A DNA stretch of 21,740 bases, taken from JBBRCE01 sp038205115. GTDB lineage: Bacteria > Planctomycetota > Planctomycetia > Pirellulales > JBBRCE01. The notes beneath the pieces are model-generated. The model saw only the letters and a list, made by a program, of their open reading frames with translations. It did not search any database and was not told the DNA's origin. Position 1 is the stretch's first letter. Every line of letters starts with the position of its first letter. Below are positions 6,008 through 14,608 of the stretch, piece after piece. Location of the stretch: contig JBBRCE010000073.1 in NCBI GenBank assembly GCA_038205115.1, positions 1-21,740 on the forward strand, in the 5' to 3' direction. The position numbers and the translations under genes are program-made.

Positions 6008-8272
6008 CTACCGACCTTTGCTAGGAGCTTCGATCCAGTTCAAGATTTCGCCGAGCGCCTGTTTCGTGCCGGCGTCGAGTTTTTCGCTAGCGTTGTAGCG
6101 GTCGTACTGCTGGCGAATTTCGGTCGTCGTCAATCGCAGGCCGTATCGCCGGACGTTGGCGCCAAACTCGGCTGCGGCCGTTAAACGCACCTTACTCGGT
6201 CGCGTGCGACGGCTGGCGAGTTCCACCAACGCCGTTTGTGCTTCGTGCGTGCCGATTTGTCCCAGCGCCGCTGCGGCCTGCAACGCGACAGCAGGAACGT
6301 CAAGCGCCGCCATTAAAACATCTTGCTGACGACGCAGATCGTAAAGCTGTTGCCGATTGCCGGAAAGCTGGCTGATCCAGCCGACAGCCTTGCCGGCCTG
6401 CCGCGCGCGTTCATCGGGCGAAACGATGTTGCTGGCTGATCGCGCCGTGAGCGCCTCGACCAAAATCTTCATCATCGCCTCGGTTGGCGGTCGGTCGACG
6501 GCGACCGCATTGGGCTCGTCGCGGGCAAAGCGCTTGACCATTTCCGGCGAGAGCCGCTCAATCAGCACGCCCACCGGCAACTTGGCCGTTTTCGGTTCGT
6601 TACGCAGTCGTTCGACCACTTCTTCCATCGATAGATGATCGATGGCCGTGCTGACCAGCACCATCTCGTAGTCGGGATTTGCCGCCGATAATCGCAGCAA
6701 ATCGACGCCGTTGGTCGCCGGTTCCGCATCGATGCCGAGTCCAGCTAACATGCCAGCCAGTTCTTGGGCAGTTTCCAGCGATGGATGTCCCACCACGGCG
6801 CGGCGTGCGCCGTAACCGCTGGCGAAATAGCCCAGCGCCTCCGGAAGAAAACTGGAGCCGTTGTAGCGAAAGTCCGGGTTCCAGATCATCACGGTTTCGG
6901 TCGCGGCAAATCGTAAGCGGCGATCGTCGCTGCGTAATGCGGCAGCCACGGGGCTCAGCGCATTTCCCGGCTTGGTCAGCAGGGTGGGTTTGCCTAACTC
7001 GCCCAATAAACGCATCAAGGCCGTGGCTGCGATGGGACGATGGGCATCGACGCAGTATTGCATTGTGGATTCTAAGAATTCGGGCGATCGCTGTTTGGCC
7101 AGCACGTATGCGTCGCCGTAGGCCGTCACCGGTTGCGAAAACTGCTGATCCAGTCCCAGGCCGTAGGCCGCCGCTGAGAGTTGTGAGGCCAAGGCAATCT
7201 GTTGAACGCGCAGCGAAGAATCGATTTGCGCCAACAGTGTCGCGGCGCGTGCCGCGTACACCGCGGCGGCCACCGTGGGAGGTAACATCACCACGACCGG
7301 GGTTTTCTTCTGACCATCCCAGCGCCAGATTTTCACCTGGCCATTCAGATCGGTTTCCAGCACCCGACGATTGGCAAAGAATTCGTCCGCTTCGCGCTGC
7401 AACAACTTTTGCGCATCGCCTGGGCGGGGCATTCGACCAGCGATCCGCAGCACCGCCTGACGCGCCGCGGACTGCACGGCTTCGGACTTGGCCGACTCGG
7501 CTAAGCCTGCCAGCAGCGGCAAGGCGTCTTCCGACTTGAGTCGTCCGAGCACTTCGATGGTTTGCGCGCGCAGAGCATCGTCCTTTGACTCAAGCGTGGC
7601 GAGCAGCGGTTGTCGTGAATCGCCGTCCATGCCGACCAGCGCTTCACGACAGACGGCGTGCTTGGCCGCCTGCTTGGGGTCCGCCAATACGGCAAGCAGG
7701 GCCAATACGGCGTCGGTCTGCGCCGCCTGCAGATCGTGGAAGGCCGCGCGACGTCGCGACAACGATGGATCGGCAAGCGAGTCGATCGATTTCTTGATTC
7801 TTGCCGGATCGTGATAGAGTTTGTTGGCCGCATTCAGGATGGCGTCCGAGACGGTCTTTCCAGCCGGCTGCAATTTGGGCTCGAATGCCATTTTCAAAAA
7901 CACAGCGCTGCCAAAATCGCGGACCAACTGTTGCGAAAGGTCAGCCGAGACCTTTGCGGCTGCCAGCTTCTCGACCAACGGCGCCGCCGGCTGCGAATAG
8001 TCCATCTGCAGCAACAGGTCAATGGCGCGGACCAGTTCGACGGGCGTACTAGGATTCGATAACACGATGGATCGAACTGCCGCGTCGTCGGGCAGTGGCT
8101 CGGCTGGCGGCGCAGCAGTCTTGGCCGGTCGCGCGGGGGCACCTTTGGCCGGAGCTTTTGCCTGAGCCAGCGCGGGCGCGGCGAAGCTCGGCAGCAACGC
8201 GACCGCCAACAGCGCGGCAATCACCGCGTGACAGAATGTTTCGAATTGGGTGTGTATTTTTTGCGAATTCAT
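6008..8272 (-). CDS. Exported HEAT-repeat protein with degenerate receiver-like domain
   Basis: 754-aa protein of unknown function. Residues 1-38 form a signal peptide (hydrophobic AVIAALLAVALLPSFAAP, then ALAQA), followed by an Ala/Pro/Lys-rich linker. HEAT-like helical repeats occur at about 168-278 (LQAAQTDAVLALLAVLADP; AQTIEVLGRLKSEDALPLL) and again near 650-684 (ALQAAAALGQIGTHEAQTAL). Between them, about 490-610, lies a segment with the secondary-structure rhythm of a CheY receiver (RRAVVGHPSLETAQELAGML ... MVLVSTAIDHLSMEEVVERL). The acidic pair is replaced by Gly-His, the phospho-Asp position by Ser541, and the usual Lys by Arg (VDRPP), so it should not be phosphorylated. The ATG at 8272 overlaps the argH stop as ATGA, which fixes the start and implies coupling. 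The protein is probably an extracytoplasmic scaffold. Confidence 0.8.
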   Translation of the reverse strand: MNSQKIHTQFETFCHAVIAALLAVALLPSFAAPALAQAKAPAKGAPARPAKTAAPPAEPLPDDAAVRSIVLSNPSTPVELVRAIDLLLQMDYSQPAAPLVEKLAAAKVSADLSQQLVRDFGSAVFLKMAFEPKLQPAGKTVSDAILNAANKLYHDPARIKKSIDSLADPSLSRRRAAFHDLQAAQTDAVLALLAVLADPKQAAKHAVCREALVGMDGDSRQPLLATLESKDDALRAQTIEVLGRLKSEDALPLLAGLAESAKSEAVQSAARQAVLRIAGRMPRPGDAQKLLQREADEFFANRRVLETDLNGQVKIWRWDGQKKTPVVVMLPPTVAAAVYAARAATLLAQIDSSLRVQQIALASQLSAAAYGLGLDQQFSQPVTAYGDAYVLAKQRSPEFLESTMQYCVDAHRPIAATALMRLLGELGKPTLLTKPGNALSPVAAALRSDDRRLRFAATETVMIWNPDFRYNGSSFLPEALGYFASGYGARRAVVGHPSLETAQELAGMLAGLGIDAEPATNGVDLLRLSAANPDYEMVLVSTAIDHLSMEEVVERLRNEPKTAKLPVGVLIERLSPEMVKRFARDEPNAVAVDRPPTEAMMKILVEALTARSASNIVSPDERARQAGKAVGWISQLSGNRQQLYDLRRQQDVLMAALDVPAVALQAAAALGQIGTHEAQTALVELASRRTRPSKVRLTAAAEFGANVRRYGLRLTTTEIRQQYDRYNASEKLDAGTKQALGEILNWIEAPSKGR

Positions 8273-9693
8273 GGCGAGCCCGTCTCTTGAAGCAGCGGCA
8301 CGGAATGGTCTGTCGAAACCGCAATCCGTTGCTTCCAAATCTCCAGTTGCTTGCGCACCTCGGCCGGCGCGGTTGAGCCGTAACTCACAAACGCGGCAAT
8401 CGCCCGCTCGACACCCAAGCTCTCGAAAATCGATTGATCCAGATTTGGGTGCGCGGCTTGGAACTCTGCTAGCGGCAAATCACTTAATCGCAAGTTGCTG
8501 TCGAGCGCTTTACGCACCAGTCGGCCGACGATGCCATGCGCGGTACGCTGCGGAATGCCGCGACGGATCAATTCTTCCATCAATGTCGTGGCATCCAGAT
8601 GCCCACGATCCAGCCGCGCGGCAATTGCCGGGCGGTTTAATTCCGTGCCGGCCACCAGCGGCGCCGCCAGCGCCAGGCAGGCTTCGACCGTGTCGAACGA
8701 GTCAAAAATGCGGGGTTTGTCTTCTTGCAGATCGCGATTGTAGGCGAGCGGCAACCCCTTGATGAGCACCAGCAGGGCCTGCAAATTGCCAACCACGCGG
8801 GCCGTCTTACCCCGGATCAATTCAAGCACATCGGGATTGACCTTTTGCGGCATGATCGACGAACCCGTACAAAACGTTTGCGGCAACTTGATGAAGTTGA
8901 ATTCCACTGTCGCCCAGAGAATCCACTCTTCGGCCCAAGTGCTCAAATGCTCGGCAATCAGCGTCAGCGTAAACGCAAACTCCACCAGGAAGTCGCGATC
9001 GCTGGAAACGTCCAAACTGTTGGCGGCCACGCTTGCGAATCCCAACCGCTGGGCCACGTCATGGCGATCAATCGGCAAACTGGTTCCGGCTAGTGCGGCA
9101 GCGCCCAGGCTCAAACTGTTGGTCCGCTTGTAACAATCGGCCAACCGGCCGCGGTCACGCTGTAACTTCTCGCAGTAAGCCAGCCAGTAATGCGCGGCGA
9201 GCACCGGCTGCGCTCTCTGCATGTGCGTGTAGCCAGGCAGGATGCAATCCAGATCGCGATCGCAACGGCCGACCAGCGCCCGTTGGAGTTCGAGCAGCCG
9301 CGAATCGATCACGTCAATCGCCCAGCGCGTCCAAAGTCGCAGGTCGGTGGCAATTTGGTCGTTACGGCTGCGTGCGGTATGCAGCTTGCGGCCGACATCG
9401 CCAATCCGATCGATCAGCGCCTTTTCGATATGCATATGGACATCTTCGAGTTCAATTTTGAATTCGAATTCATCCTGCTCAATCTCCTGGCGAATTTCGC
9501 CCAGCGACTGCTCAATTTGCCGGCATTCATCATCGGAAATGAGGCCGACTTTGGCCAACATTTGAGCATGCGCAATCGAGCCATTGATGTCGTGCGCGTA
9601 GAGTCGCCGATCAAAGCTTACGCTTTCGGTGAATTGCTCCACGCGACGATCGGTCGCCTGGTCGAATACGCCATCCCATGCCTTGGCTGCCAA
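8269..9693 (-). CDS. argH: Argininosuccinate lyase
   Basis: 474-aa enzyme that splits argininosuccinate into arginine and fumarate, the last step of arginine synthesis; cytoplasmic homotetramer of the fumarase/aspartase superfamily. Visible motifs are SVSFDRRLYAHDINGSIAHA near the N terminus, HTARSRNDQIATDLRLW (105-121), GYTHMQRAQP (154-163, with the general acid/base His) and the family signature GSSIMPQKVNPD (277-288, mobile loop with the catalytic Ser). Length is typical. The start is probably TTG at 9693, with GAGGG five bases upstream (9699-9703). A TTG at 9717 is also in frame but has no Shine-Dalgarno, and the ATG at 9712 is out of frame and meets TAG at once. A good promoter lies upstream at 9744-9772. 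The stop overlaps the start of the HEAT gene. Confidence 0.95.
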   Translation of the reverse strand: MAAKAWDGVFDQATDRRVEQFTESVSFDRRLYAHDINGSIAHAQMLAKVGLISDDECRQIEQSLGEIRQEIEQDEFEFKIELEDVHMHIEKALIDRIGDVGRKLHTARSRNDQIATDLRLWTRWAIDVIDSRLLELQRALVGRCDRDLDCILPGYTHMQRAQPVLAAHYWLAYCEKLQRDRGRLADCYKRTNSLSLGAAALAGTSLPIDRHDVAQRLGFASVAANSLDVSSDRDFLVEFAFTLTLIAEHLSTWAEEWILWATVEFNFIKLPQTFCTGSSIMPQKVNPDVLELIRGKTARVVGNLQALLVLIKGLPLAYNRDLQEDKPRIFDSFDTVEACLALAAPLVAGTELNRPAIAARLDRGHLDATTLMEELIRRGIPQRTAHGIVGRLVRKALDSNLRLSDLPLAEFQAAHPNLDQSIFESLGVERAIAAFVSYGSTAPAEVRKQLEIWKQRIAVSTDHSVPLLQETGSP

Positions 9694-9698
9694 CTGCG

Positions 9699-9703
9699 CC
9701 CTC
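9699..9703 (-). promoter_or_regulatory. Ribosome binding site for the argH TTG start
   Basis: GAGGG on the minus strand lies five bases before the TTG at 9693. It is the only Shine-Dalgarno-like sequence near the 5' end of the frame and favours this start over the TTG at 9717. Confidence 0.5.
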
Positions 9704-9743
9704 GATCTACATTGCAAAGCGACAAAGTTTGTTCAAAACATTC

Positions 9744-9772
9744 ACTGTAAATGGCTTACGTCAAAGTGTCAA
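9744..9772 (-). promoter_or_regulatory. Sigma-70-type promoter of argH
   Basis: On the minus strand, TTGACA (9767-9772, perfect -35) is followed after 17 bp by TACAGT (9744-9749, four of six -10 bases). Predicted transcription start is near 9737, about 44 nt before the preferred TTG start. A second TTTGAC occurs within the spacer. Confidence 0.65.
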
Positions 9773-9938
9773 ACTCTGATCGGTGCTTAATATGCGCGCA
9801 GAGGGGCAGGAGAATCGACTCGGCAGGTTAGCCGCCGCGCATTCGTCACAATCGGCCGTAAGCGGCGGTGCCCCATTTTGCGGCAGACGTGCTGCTTTAA
9901 TCGGCCCGATGATGGCCGCGTGGTCGCTAGCGTCGCGA

Positions 9939-9955
9939 TTTGAAAAATTTTCAAA
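9939..9955. promoter_or_regulatory. Perfect AT-rich palindrome in the divergent intergenic region
   Basis: TTTGAAAAATTTTCAAA is a perfect 17-bp inverted repeat (8-bp arms around a central A) between the divergent argH and coiled-coil genes, 127 bp before the latter's ATG. It resembles a binding site for a dimeric regulator. The rest of 9773-10067 shows no coding sequence or clear promoter for the rightward gene. Confidence 0.35.
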
Positions 9956-10067
9956 CGCGGTCCAATAGCTTGGCGGACGGGGCGAATAACTTTTTGTATG
10001 ACGGAATCGCTCGGCGTTTCCCAAAAAACTGAAAATCTAACCAATCCATGTTCGCCGGATGTTCATC

Positions 10068-10074
10068 AGGAGGG
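10068..10074 (+). promoter_or_regulatory. Strong ribosome binding site deciding the start of the coiled-coil gene
   Basis: AGGAGGG lies eight bases before the ATG at 10083. An in-frame ATG at 10059 lies upstream of this site and is therefore unlikely to be the start. Confidence 0.8.
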
Positions 10075-10082
10075 CTAACGCC

Positions 10083-10892
10083 ATGATCCGTAAAGCTTTG
10101 TATGTTGTGGGCGGAGTTACCGTACTGTCGTTTCTGCTGTTTGGGCGGAACGCCATGAGTTACATGCGAACCTCGGGCGCATGGATGAAAGAAACTGTCA
10201 AAAACAGTGTGCCGGTCGATTTCGAGATCGATCGCGCACGGAAAATGGTCGCCGACTTGGTGCCGGACATTCGCAAGAACATGCACGTGATTGCCAAGGA
10301 AGAAGTCGAAGTCGAGCGTTTGAACAAACAAATCACCGAATCCGAAGCCAAATTGGAAAAAGACCGCGCCGATCTGGTGCGGATGAAGAACGACGTCGCC
10401 AGCAACAAGGAAGTCTTCCACTACGCTGGTCGTACCTACACGCCCGATCAGGTCAAAACCGATTTGGCCAACCGTTTCGAGCGGTACAAAACCACCGACG
10501 CCACACTCGCCAGCCTCAAAGAAATTCACGCGGCTCGCGAGAAGAGTCTGGGCGCTGCCCGTCAGAAGTTGGATGGCATGTTGGCAGCCAAACGCAAGCT
10601 GGAAGCCGACGTTGAAAATCTCGAAGCCCGTTTGAAAATGGTTGAAGTCGCCCAGACGACCAGCGAAGTCAACTTCGACGACAGCAACCTCGGCCGCTGC
10701 AAAGATCTGGTGACCGATCTGCGTACACGACTGGACGTGGCCGAAAAGATGGTTCACTCGGACAGCACCTACACCGGCGAAATTCCGCTGGACGAGGCTG
10801 CCCCGAAGAACATCGTCGAGCAAGTGACAGAATATTTGAATCCGGCCTCGACTAAAGTTGCCGAAGCCAAGACCGCCGAAAACGACGTTAAG
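10083..10892 (+). CDS. Membrane-anchored coiled-coil protein of unknown function
   Basis: 270 aa (last sense codon AAG; stop TAA ends at 10895). The N terminus has one hydrophobic segment (ALYVVGGVTVLSFLLFG, 5-21), either a membrane anchor or an uncleaved signal. A long helical region (about 45-225) follows with heptad-like, highly charged sequence: EEVEVERLNKQITESEAKLE, KLDGMLAAKRKLEADVENLE and LVTDLRTRLDVAEKMV. It is interrupted by a short conserved-looking stretch, FHYAGRTYTPDQVKTDL (112-128). The tail is Ala/Lys-rich and looks disordered. I know similar proteins from other planctomycetes only as hypothetical. The coiled coil suggests oligomerisation at the cytoplasmic membrane, perhaps a scaffold; a PspA-like role would be speculation. 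It is monocistronic: strong Shine-Dalgarno, strong terminator 16 bp after the stop, and the FHA gene begins only after that. Confidence 0.85.
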
Positions 10893-10910
10893 TAATCGCG
10901 GCCATCCCTG

Positions 10911-10955
10911 TGGCAATGGTCGGCGTCTCCAACCGCCGATCATTGCCAATTTTTA
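10911..10955 (+). terminator. Rho-independent terminator after the coiled-coil gene
   Basis: A 15-bp stem, TGGCAATGGTCGGCG at 10911-10925 with CGCCGATCATTGCCA at 10934-10948 (one G-U wobble), closes an 8-nt loop and is followed by ATTTTTA. It separates the coiled-coil gene from the FHA-kinase cassette. Confidence 0.93.
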
Positions 10956-11036
10956 TTGTGTCGTCTGAGTTGGACACGGAATTCTGAACTTCGCAGCCTG
11001 TTTCCCCCGCATGTTGTCCCTTGACCTCCGCCTGCC

Positions 11037-12452
11037 ATGTTTCAGTCTTGGCGTCAAAAATTGCGAGACGTGGCGGCAGCTTTAAATGGCGGTCGGCTGG
11101 ATGAAGCCGGTCGCCTGCTCTCGCAAGGCGATTTGCGGTCGTTTGCGCCGGCTCAACCCATCGCGGCCGAGTTGGCTCGACAAATCATCTTCCGGGCCGA
11201 GGCCGAACTGGCCGCTGGCGATTTTCACGCGGCCTGCGAGCATCTACGAATCGCTGTCGCATGGGGCGCCGCGGCATCGCAATGTGCGGCACTCAAAGCT
11301 AAGTTGATCGTGGTAGCGCTGGCTGATGTCGAAACCTGGCTGGCGGCCGGCGCCTTTCAACTGGCAGCCGAAAAACTGGCCGGACTTCATGCACATGGCC
11401 TGCAGCACCCGCGTTGCCAAGCGTTGCAAGACGCTTGCAAACATTGTCTGGCCGCCGAAACTCTTACTACCGCGGGAAAATTTTGCGAAGCCAAGCTAAA
11501 CTGGGAAGCCGCGTCGTTGCTTGCGCCGCGAGCCTCGGCTGTGACGGCGCGGCGTGAAGCCGCGACGGCCGCTTGCCAAATGGCCAGCGAACTGACTGCC
11601 CAACTGCATCGCGCGCTGACGCAACAAAACTGGACTGAGACGCTCGATATCGCCAACCGCTTACTGGAACTTTCGCCCGCCAACACACTGGCCAAAGAGG
11701 CTCGACGAAGAGCCTGGGCAGCCGTCGAACTGAAAACACACAGCCAACGCTTGGCCATCGAGCGGAAGCCGCATGTGCCGCTGCATACTGGCCAACAATC
11801 ATTACCGCGAGTGCTGTCGATATCCGCCGGCTCAGCAGATTCCAACGCCATGTCACCGCCCAACAACGATCTGCGATTTGTATTATGGGTCGATGGCGTC
11901 GGTGGCTACTTGGTGAGCACGGCCGACCACGTCTCCTTGGGGCCGCCAATGCCCACCGCCAGCGCAGATCAGATTGCTATTCTGGCAGATCTCTCGCGGC
12001 AACATGCCACGCTGCATCGCGATGGCGAAAGCTACGTTCTGCAGCCCGGTCAACGCGTGGCACTCGACGGTCAATCGACGACTGCCCCGCGCCATCTTGG
12101 CAAAGATCAAGCGATCACGCTGGGCGAGTCGGTTAAGTTGCGCTTTCGCCAACCGCATCCACTTTCGGCCACGGCCTGCTTAGGCATGCAGAGCCGTCAC
12201 CGCTGGCAACCGGCCGTCGATGGCGTGCTGCTGATGGCCGATTCGCTGGTGCTCGGCCCCAAGCCAAGCAGCCACATCGTGTGCCGCGACTGGCCCAGCG
12301 AACTGGTGATTTATCGGTCCGGCGACAAGTTGTACTGCCGTTGGCCAGGCGCGTTCGAAGTGGATGGCATCGCAGTACTCGACAAAGCGGAAATCACGTC
12401 GACTTCCACGATTTGCCACGGAGATTTTTCGCTTACGCTGGAACCGGTTTGA
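11037..12452 (+). CDS. FHA-domain protein with N-terminal helical repeats, first gene of a kinase cassette
   Basis: 471 aa, no signal peptide. Residues 1-235 are Ala-rich helical repeats of TPR-like character (LAAGDFHAACEHLRIAVAWG; TTAGKFCEAKLNWEAASLLA; QNWTETLDIANRLLELSP). Residues about 280-372 look like a forkhead-associated domain: HVSLGPPMP, then LADLSRQHATLHRDGESYVL with the typical Ser320-Arg-x-His323, then a Gly-containing loop and LGESVKLRF. The usual GR after the third strand reads GP. Residues 390-471 repeat the pattern (LVLGPKPSSHIV ... LVIYRSGDKLYC ... FEVDG) without the SxxH signature, suggesting a second, degenerate FHA fold. FHA domains bind phosphothreonine; a Ser/Thr kinase gene follows 206 bp downstream, so this may be its target or adaptor. 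The start lacks a clear Shine-Dalgarno. Confidence 0.75.
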   Translation: MFQSWRQKLRDVAAALNGGRLDEAGRLLSQGDLRSFAPAQPIAAELARQIIFRAEAELAAGDFHAACEHLRIAVAWGAAASQCAALKAKLIVVALADVETWLAAGAFQLAAEKLAGLHAHGLQHPRCQALQDACKHCLAAETLTTAGKFCEAKLNWEAASLLAPRASAVTARREAATAACQMASELTAQLHRALTQQNWTETLDIANRLLELSPANTLAKEARRRAWAAVELKTHSQRLAIERKPHVPLHTGQQSLPRVLSISAGSADSNAMSPPNNDLRFVLWVDGVGGYLVSTADHVSLGPPMPTASADQIAILADLSRQHATLHRDGESYVLQPGQRVALDGQSTTAPRHLGKDQAITLGESVKLRFRQPHPLSATACLGMQSRHRWQPAVDGVLLMADSLVLGPKPSSHIVCRDWPSELVIYRSGDKLYCRWPGAFEVDGIAVLDKAEITSTSTICHGDFSLTLEPV

Positions 12453-12658
12453 AAAGGATCGGGTAAGATTGAGGCTGGACAGTGGCAATTGAGCGTAAGT
12501 AGAGAGTCAATGAAAATTGAAAAATTCCAGGGGTAGGAAGCTCCTGTTTTCGTGTTTAACCGCCGATCGCCATTTTCGCCGCCTGTCCAAGATTTCGGAA
12601 TCCCGAGCGAACTACTGGCAACCGACATCGTAGTTAGACCAATATCGATCGCACGATC

Positions 12659-14608
12659 ATGAACCTTAGAGCCTTTCAAACCGAACCCGAACCCACACCG
12701 TCTCCGGGCGGTTCGAAGTTCGCGTATCGTAGCGGCTCCAAACCGTTGGCCGGCTACACCATCAAGCGCGGGATCGGCAGCGGTGGATTTGGCGAAGTTT
12801 ACTACGCTACCAGCGATGCCGGCAAAGAACTGGCGCTCAAGCTGATTCGTCGTAATCTTGACATTGAAATTCGCGGCGTGACCCAATGCTTGAACCTCAA
12901 GCATCCCAACCTCGTGGCACTGCACGACATCAAGCAGGACGAACACGGCGACAGTTGGGTGGTGATGGAATATGTGAGTGGCGACTCGCTTGAAGGCGTC
13001 GTCGGCCAGCATCCGCACGGACTGCCGGTGACCGAGGCGCTGCGCTGGTTCCGCGGTATCGGCGCGGCCGTCGCCTACCTGCATGACCACGGCATCGTCC
13101 ACCGCGATCTCAAGCCCGGAAATATTTTTTCCGACGAAGGCATCGTCAAAGTCGGCGACTATGGCCTGTCGAAATTCATCTCCTGCAGTCGCCGCAGCGG
13201 TCAGACGGGCAGCGTCGGCACCGTGCATTACATGGCGCCGGAAGTTGCGAATGGCCGCTACGGCAAAGAGATCGATATTTACGCCCTGGGCATCATGCTC
13301 TACGAGATGCTCACAGGGCATGTGCCGTTCGAAGGCGAGAGCCTGGGCGAAATCCTGATGAAGCACCTCACCACGCTGCCCGATTTGAGCGCGCTCGCGG
13401 AGCCTTATCGAAGCGTGGTCGCGCGGGCGCTGGCGAAAGATCCCGCCCAGCGATTTACAACCGTCGCGGAGATGGTCGACGCGCTGCCCGCGCTGGCCGA
13501 AAGCAGTTACCTATCCGGCCGATTTTCGGATGTGCGATTGGCGACAGCCAGTCGCGTACCCCCGGCGATCGCCGGCAAGCCGATCATCTTGGCGCAAGTG
13601 GCGCCGACTGCCAACGAAGAGCCGATTTTTCGCGCGGTTCGCGGCGGCTGGCGTGATTTGCGCGGCTGGTGGCACGGTTCGAACTTTCATCCGCTGCAGC
13701 AAGTGGCCGTGATCGGTGTGGTGTTCATCGCCTTGGCAATTACCGCGCATCTTTGGTTGGCGGTCCTTTTTCCGGCTGCGCTGTTTTACGGCGGCTATTT
13801 GGTCGTCCGCTCACTGATCTTGGCGATGAGTAGTTCAAAGCCCAGCAACCTGGGCAGCGCACACGTGCGCACCACCGCCCGCACCTTGCCGCATCCCTCG
13901 CAATTGGCAGGCGCGTCGCGAGCGGTCGGAACATTCGAAAAACCACTGCCGGCGATGATCGTCAAACCACTGCGTCAACGACTGGCCGATCTGCTGGGCG
14001 GCATGTTGCTGTCGGCCGTGGTCGTGCTGGTCATGAGCGGGCTATTGATGGTCATCCGCAGTCATCAGCACCACGCTCAAGCTCTTAGCTCGTTACAGAG
14101 CAATTCGCTGTTGGTTTGGCTGACCTTGACCGGCATGTTGGGCACTTGGGCCGTGATGTTGCCGGCCACGTTCTGGCAGGGCACGCGGGGCGAACCCCTG
14201 CTGCGGCGATTCGTGCTGCTGGCGGCCGGAATGTGCTTGGGATTGATCGTGGGCGTGTTGCACAACGCGCTGAATGTGAACTTGCCCATCGATCAAAATC
14301 TGGCGGCGCGTGTGCCCTCCAGCGAGTTTTTAAATCATGGGTTTTTCAACGCCTTGGGCGCTCCGCTGCCGATGGCGTTTGCAGGGTACTTTGGTTTTCT
14401 GTTTTTGCTGCCGCGTTGGTGGCGTCGCGCGGATCCGCTGCGGACGCATCGCGTGAGCATTCGGGCCACGTTGTTCGACATGTTCTGGGCGCTGGCCGTA
14501 CATCTATTCTGGCCGGTGCCGCAGCCTTGGGGCGTGATGGCCGCGCTCACGATCTCGGTGGCGGTGCAACTTTGCAGTCCGTGGCAGCGCCGGCCGATTA
14601 CGGTCTGA
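12659..14608 (+). CDS. Transmembrane Ser/Thr protein kinase (Hanks type)
   Basis: 649 aa. After a Pro-rich N terminus, the kinase domain runs from ~32 to 280. It has glycine loop GIGSGGFGEV, ATP-binding Lys61 (LALKLI), catalytic loop HRDLKPGN (148-155, catalytic Asp150), metal-binding DYG (167-169, usually DFG), an activation segment with GSVGTVHYMAPE (184-195) and an alpha-F Asp206 in EIDIYALG. All catalytic residues are present, so it should be active. The C-terminal part (about 345-640) holds seven or eight hydrophobic segments, such as VAVIGVVFIALAITAHLWLA, and closely spaced Trp/Pro-rich loops, but no extracellular PASTA-like sensor. The membrane part itself may be the sensor. The stop overlaps the next start as TGATG, indicating coupling; the FHA gene is upstream on the same strand. 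Confidence 0.93.
   Translation: MNLRAFQTEPEPTPSPGGSKFAYRSGSKPLAGYTIKRGIGSGGFGEVYYATSDAGKELALKLIRRNLDIEIRGVTQCLNLKHPNLVALHDIKQDEHGDSWVVMEYVSGDSLEGVVGQHPHGLPVTEALRWFRGIGAAVAYLHDHGIVHRDLKPGNIFSDEGIVKVGDYGLSKFISCSRRSGQTGSVGTVHYMAPEVANGRYGKEIDIYALGIMLYEMLTGHVPFEGESLGEILMKHLTTLPDLSALAEPYRSVVARALAKDPAQRFTTVAEMVDALPALAESSYLSGRFSDVRLATASRVPPAIAGKPIILAQVAPTANEEPIFRAVRGGWRDLRGWWHGSNFHPLQQVAVIGVVFIALAITAHLWLAVLFPAALFYGGYLVVRSLILAMSSSKPSNLGSAHVRTTARTLPHPSQLAGASRAVGTFEKPLPAMIVKPLRQRLADLLGGMLLSAVVVLVMSGLLMVIRSHQHHAQALSSLQSNSLLVWLTLTGMLGTWAVMLPATFWQGTRGEPLLRRFVLLAAGMCLGLIVGVLHNALNVNLPIDQNLAARVPSSEFLNHGFFNALGAPLPMAFAGYFGFLFLLPRWWRRADPLRTHRVSIRATLFDMFWALAVHLFWPVPQPWGVMAALTISVAVQLCSPWQRRPITV

Noticed and set aside
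9951..10949. 332-codon leftward frame opposite the coiled-coil gene
   Set aside because: It is antisense to a gene with strong Shine-Dalgarno and terminator; the Phe/Val/Gly-rich translation is typical of the complement of a Lys/Glu-rich coiled coil.
12311..13366. 351-codon leftward frame opposite the FHA gene end and kinase domain
   Set aside because: It overlaps fully conserved kinase motifs on the other strand and has no recognisable domain of its own.
14116..14607. Open frame upstream of the four-helix membrane protein
   Set aside because: It is a shadow within the kinase membrane domain; the TGATG overlap at 14606-14610 marks the real start.
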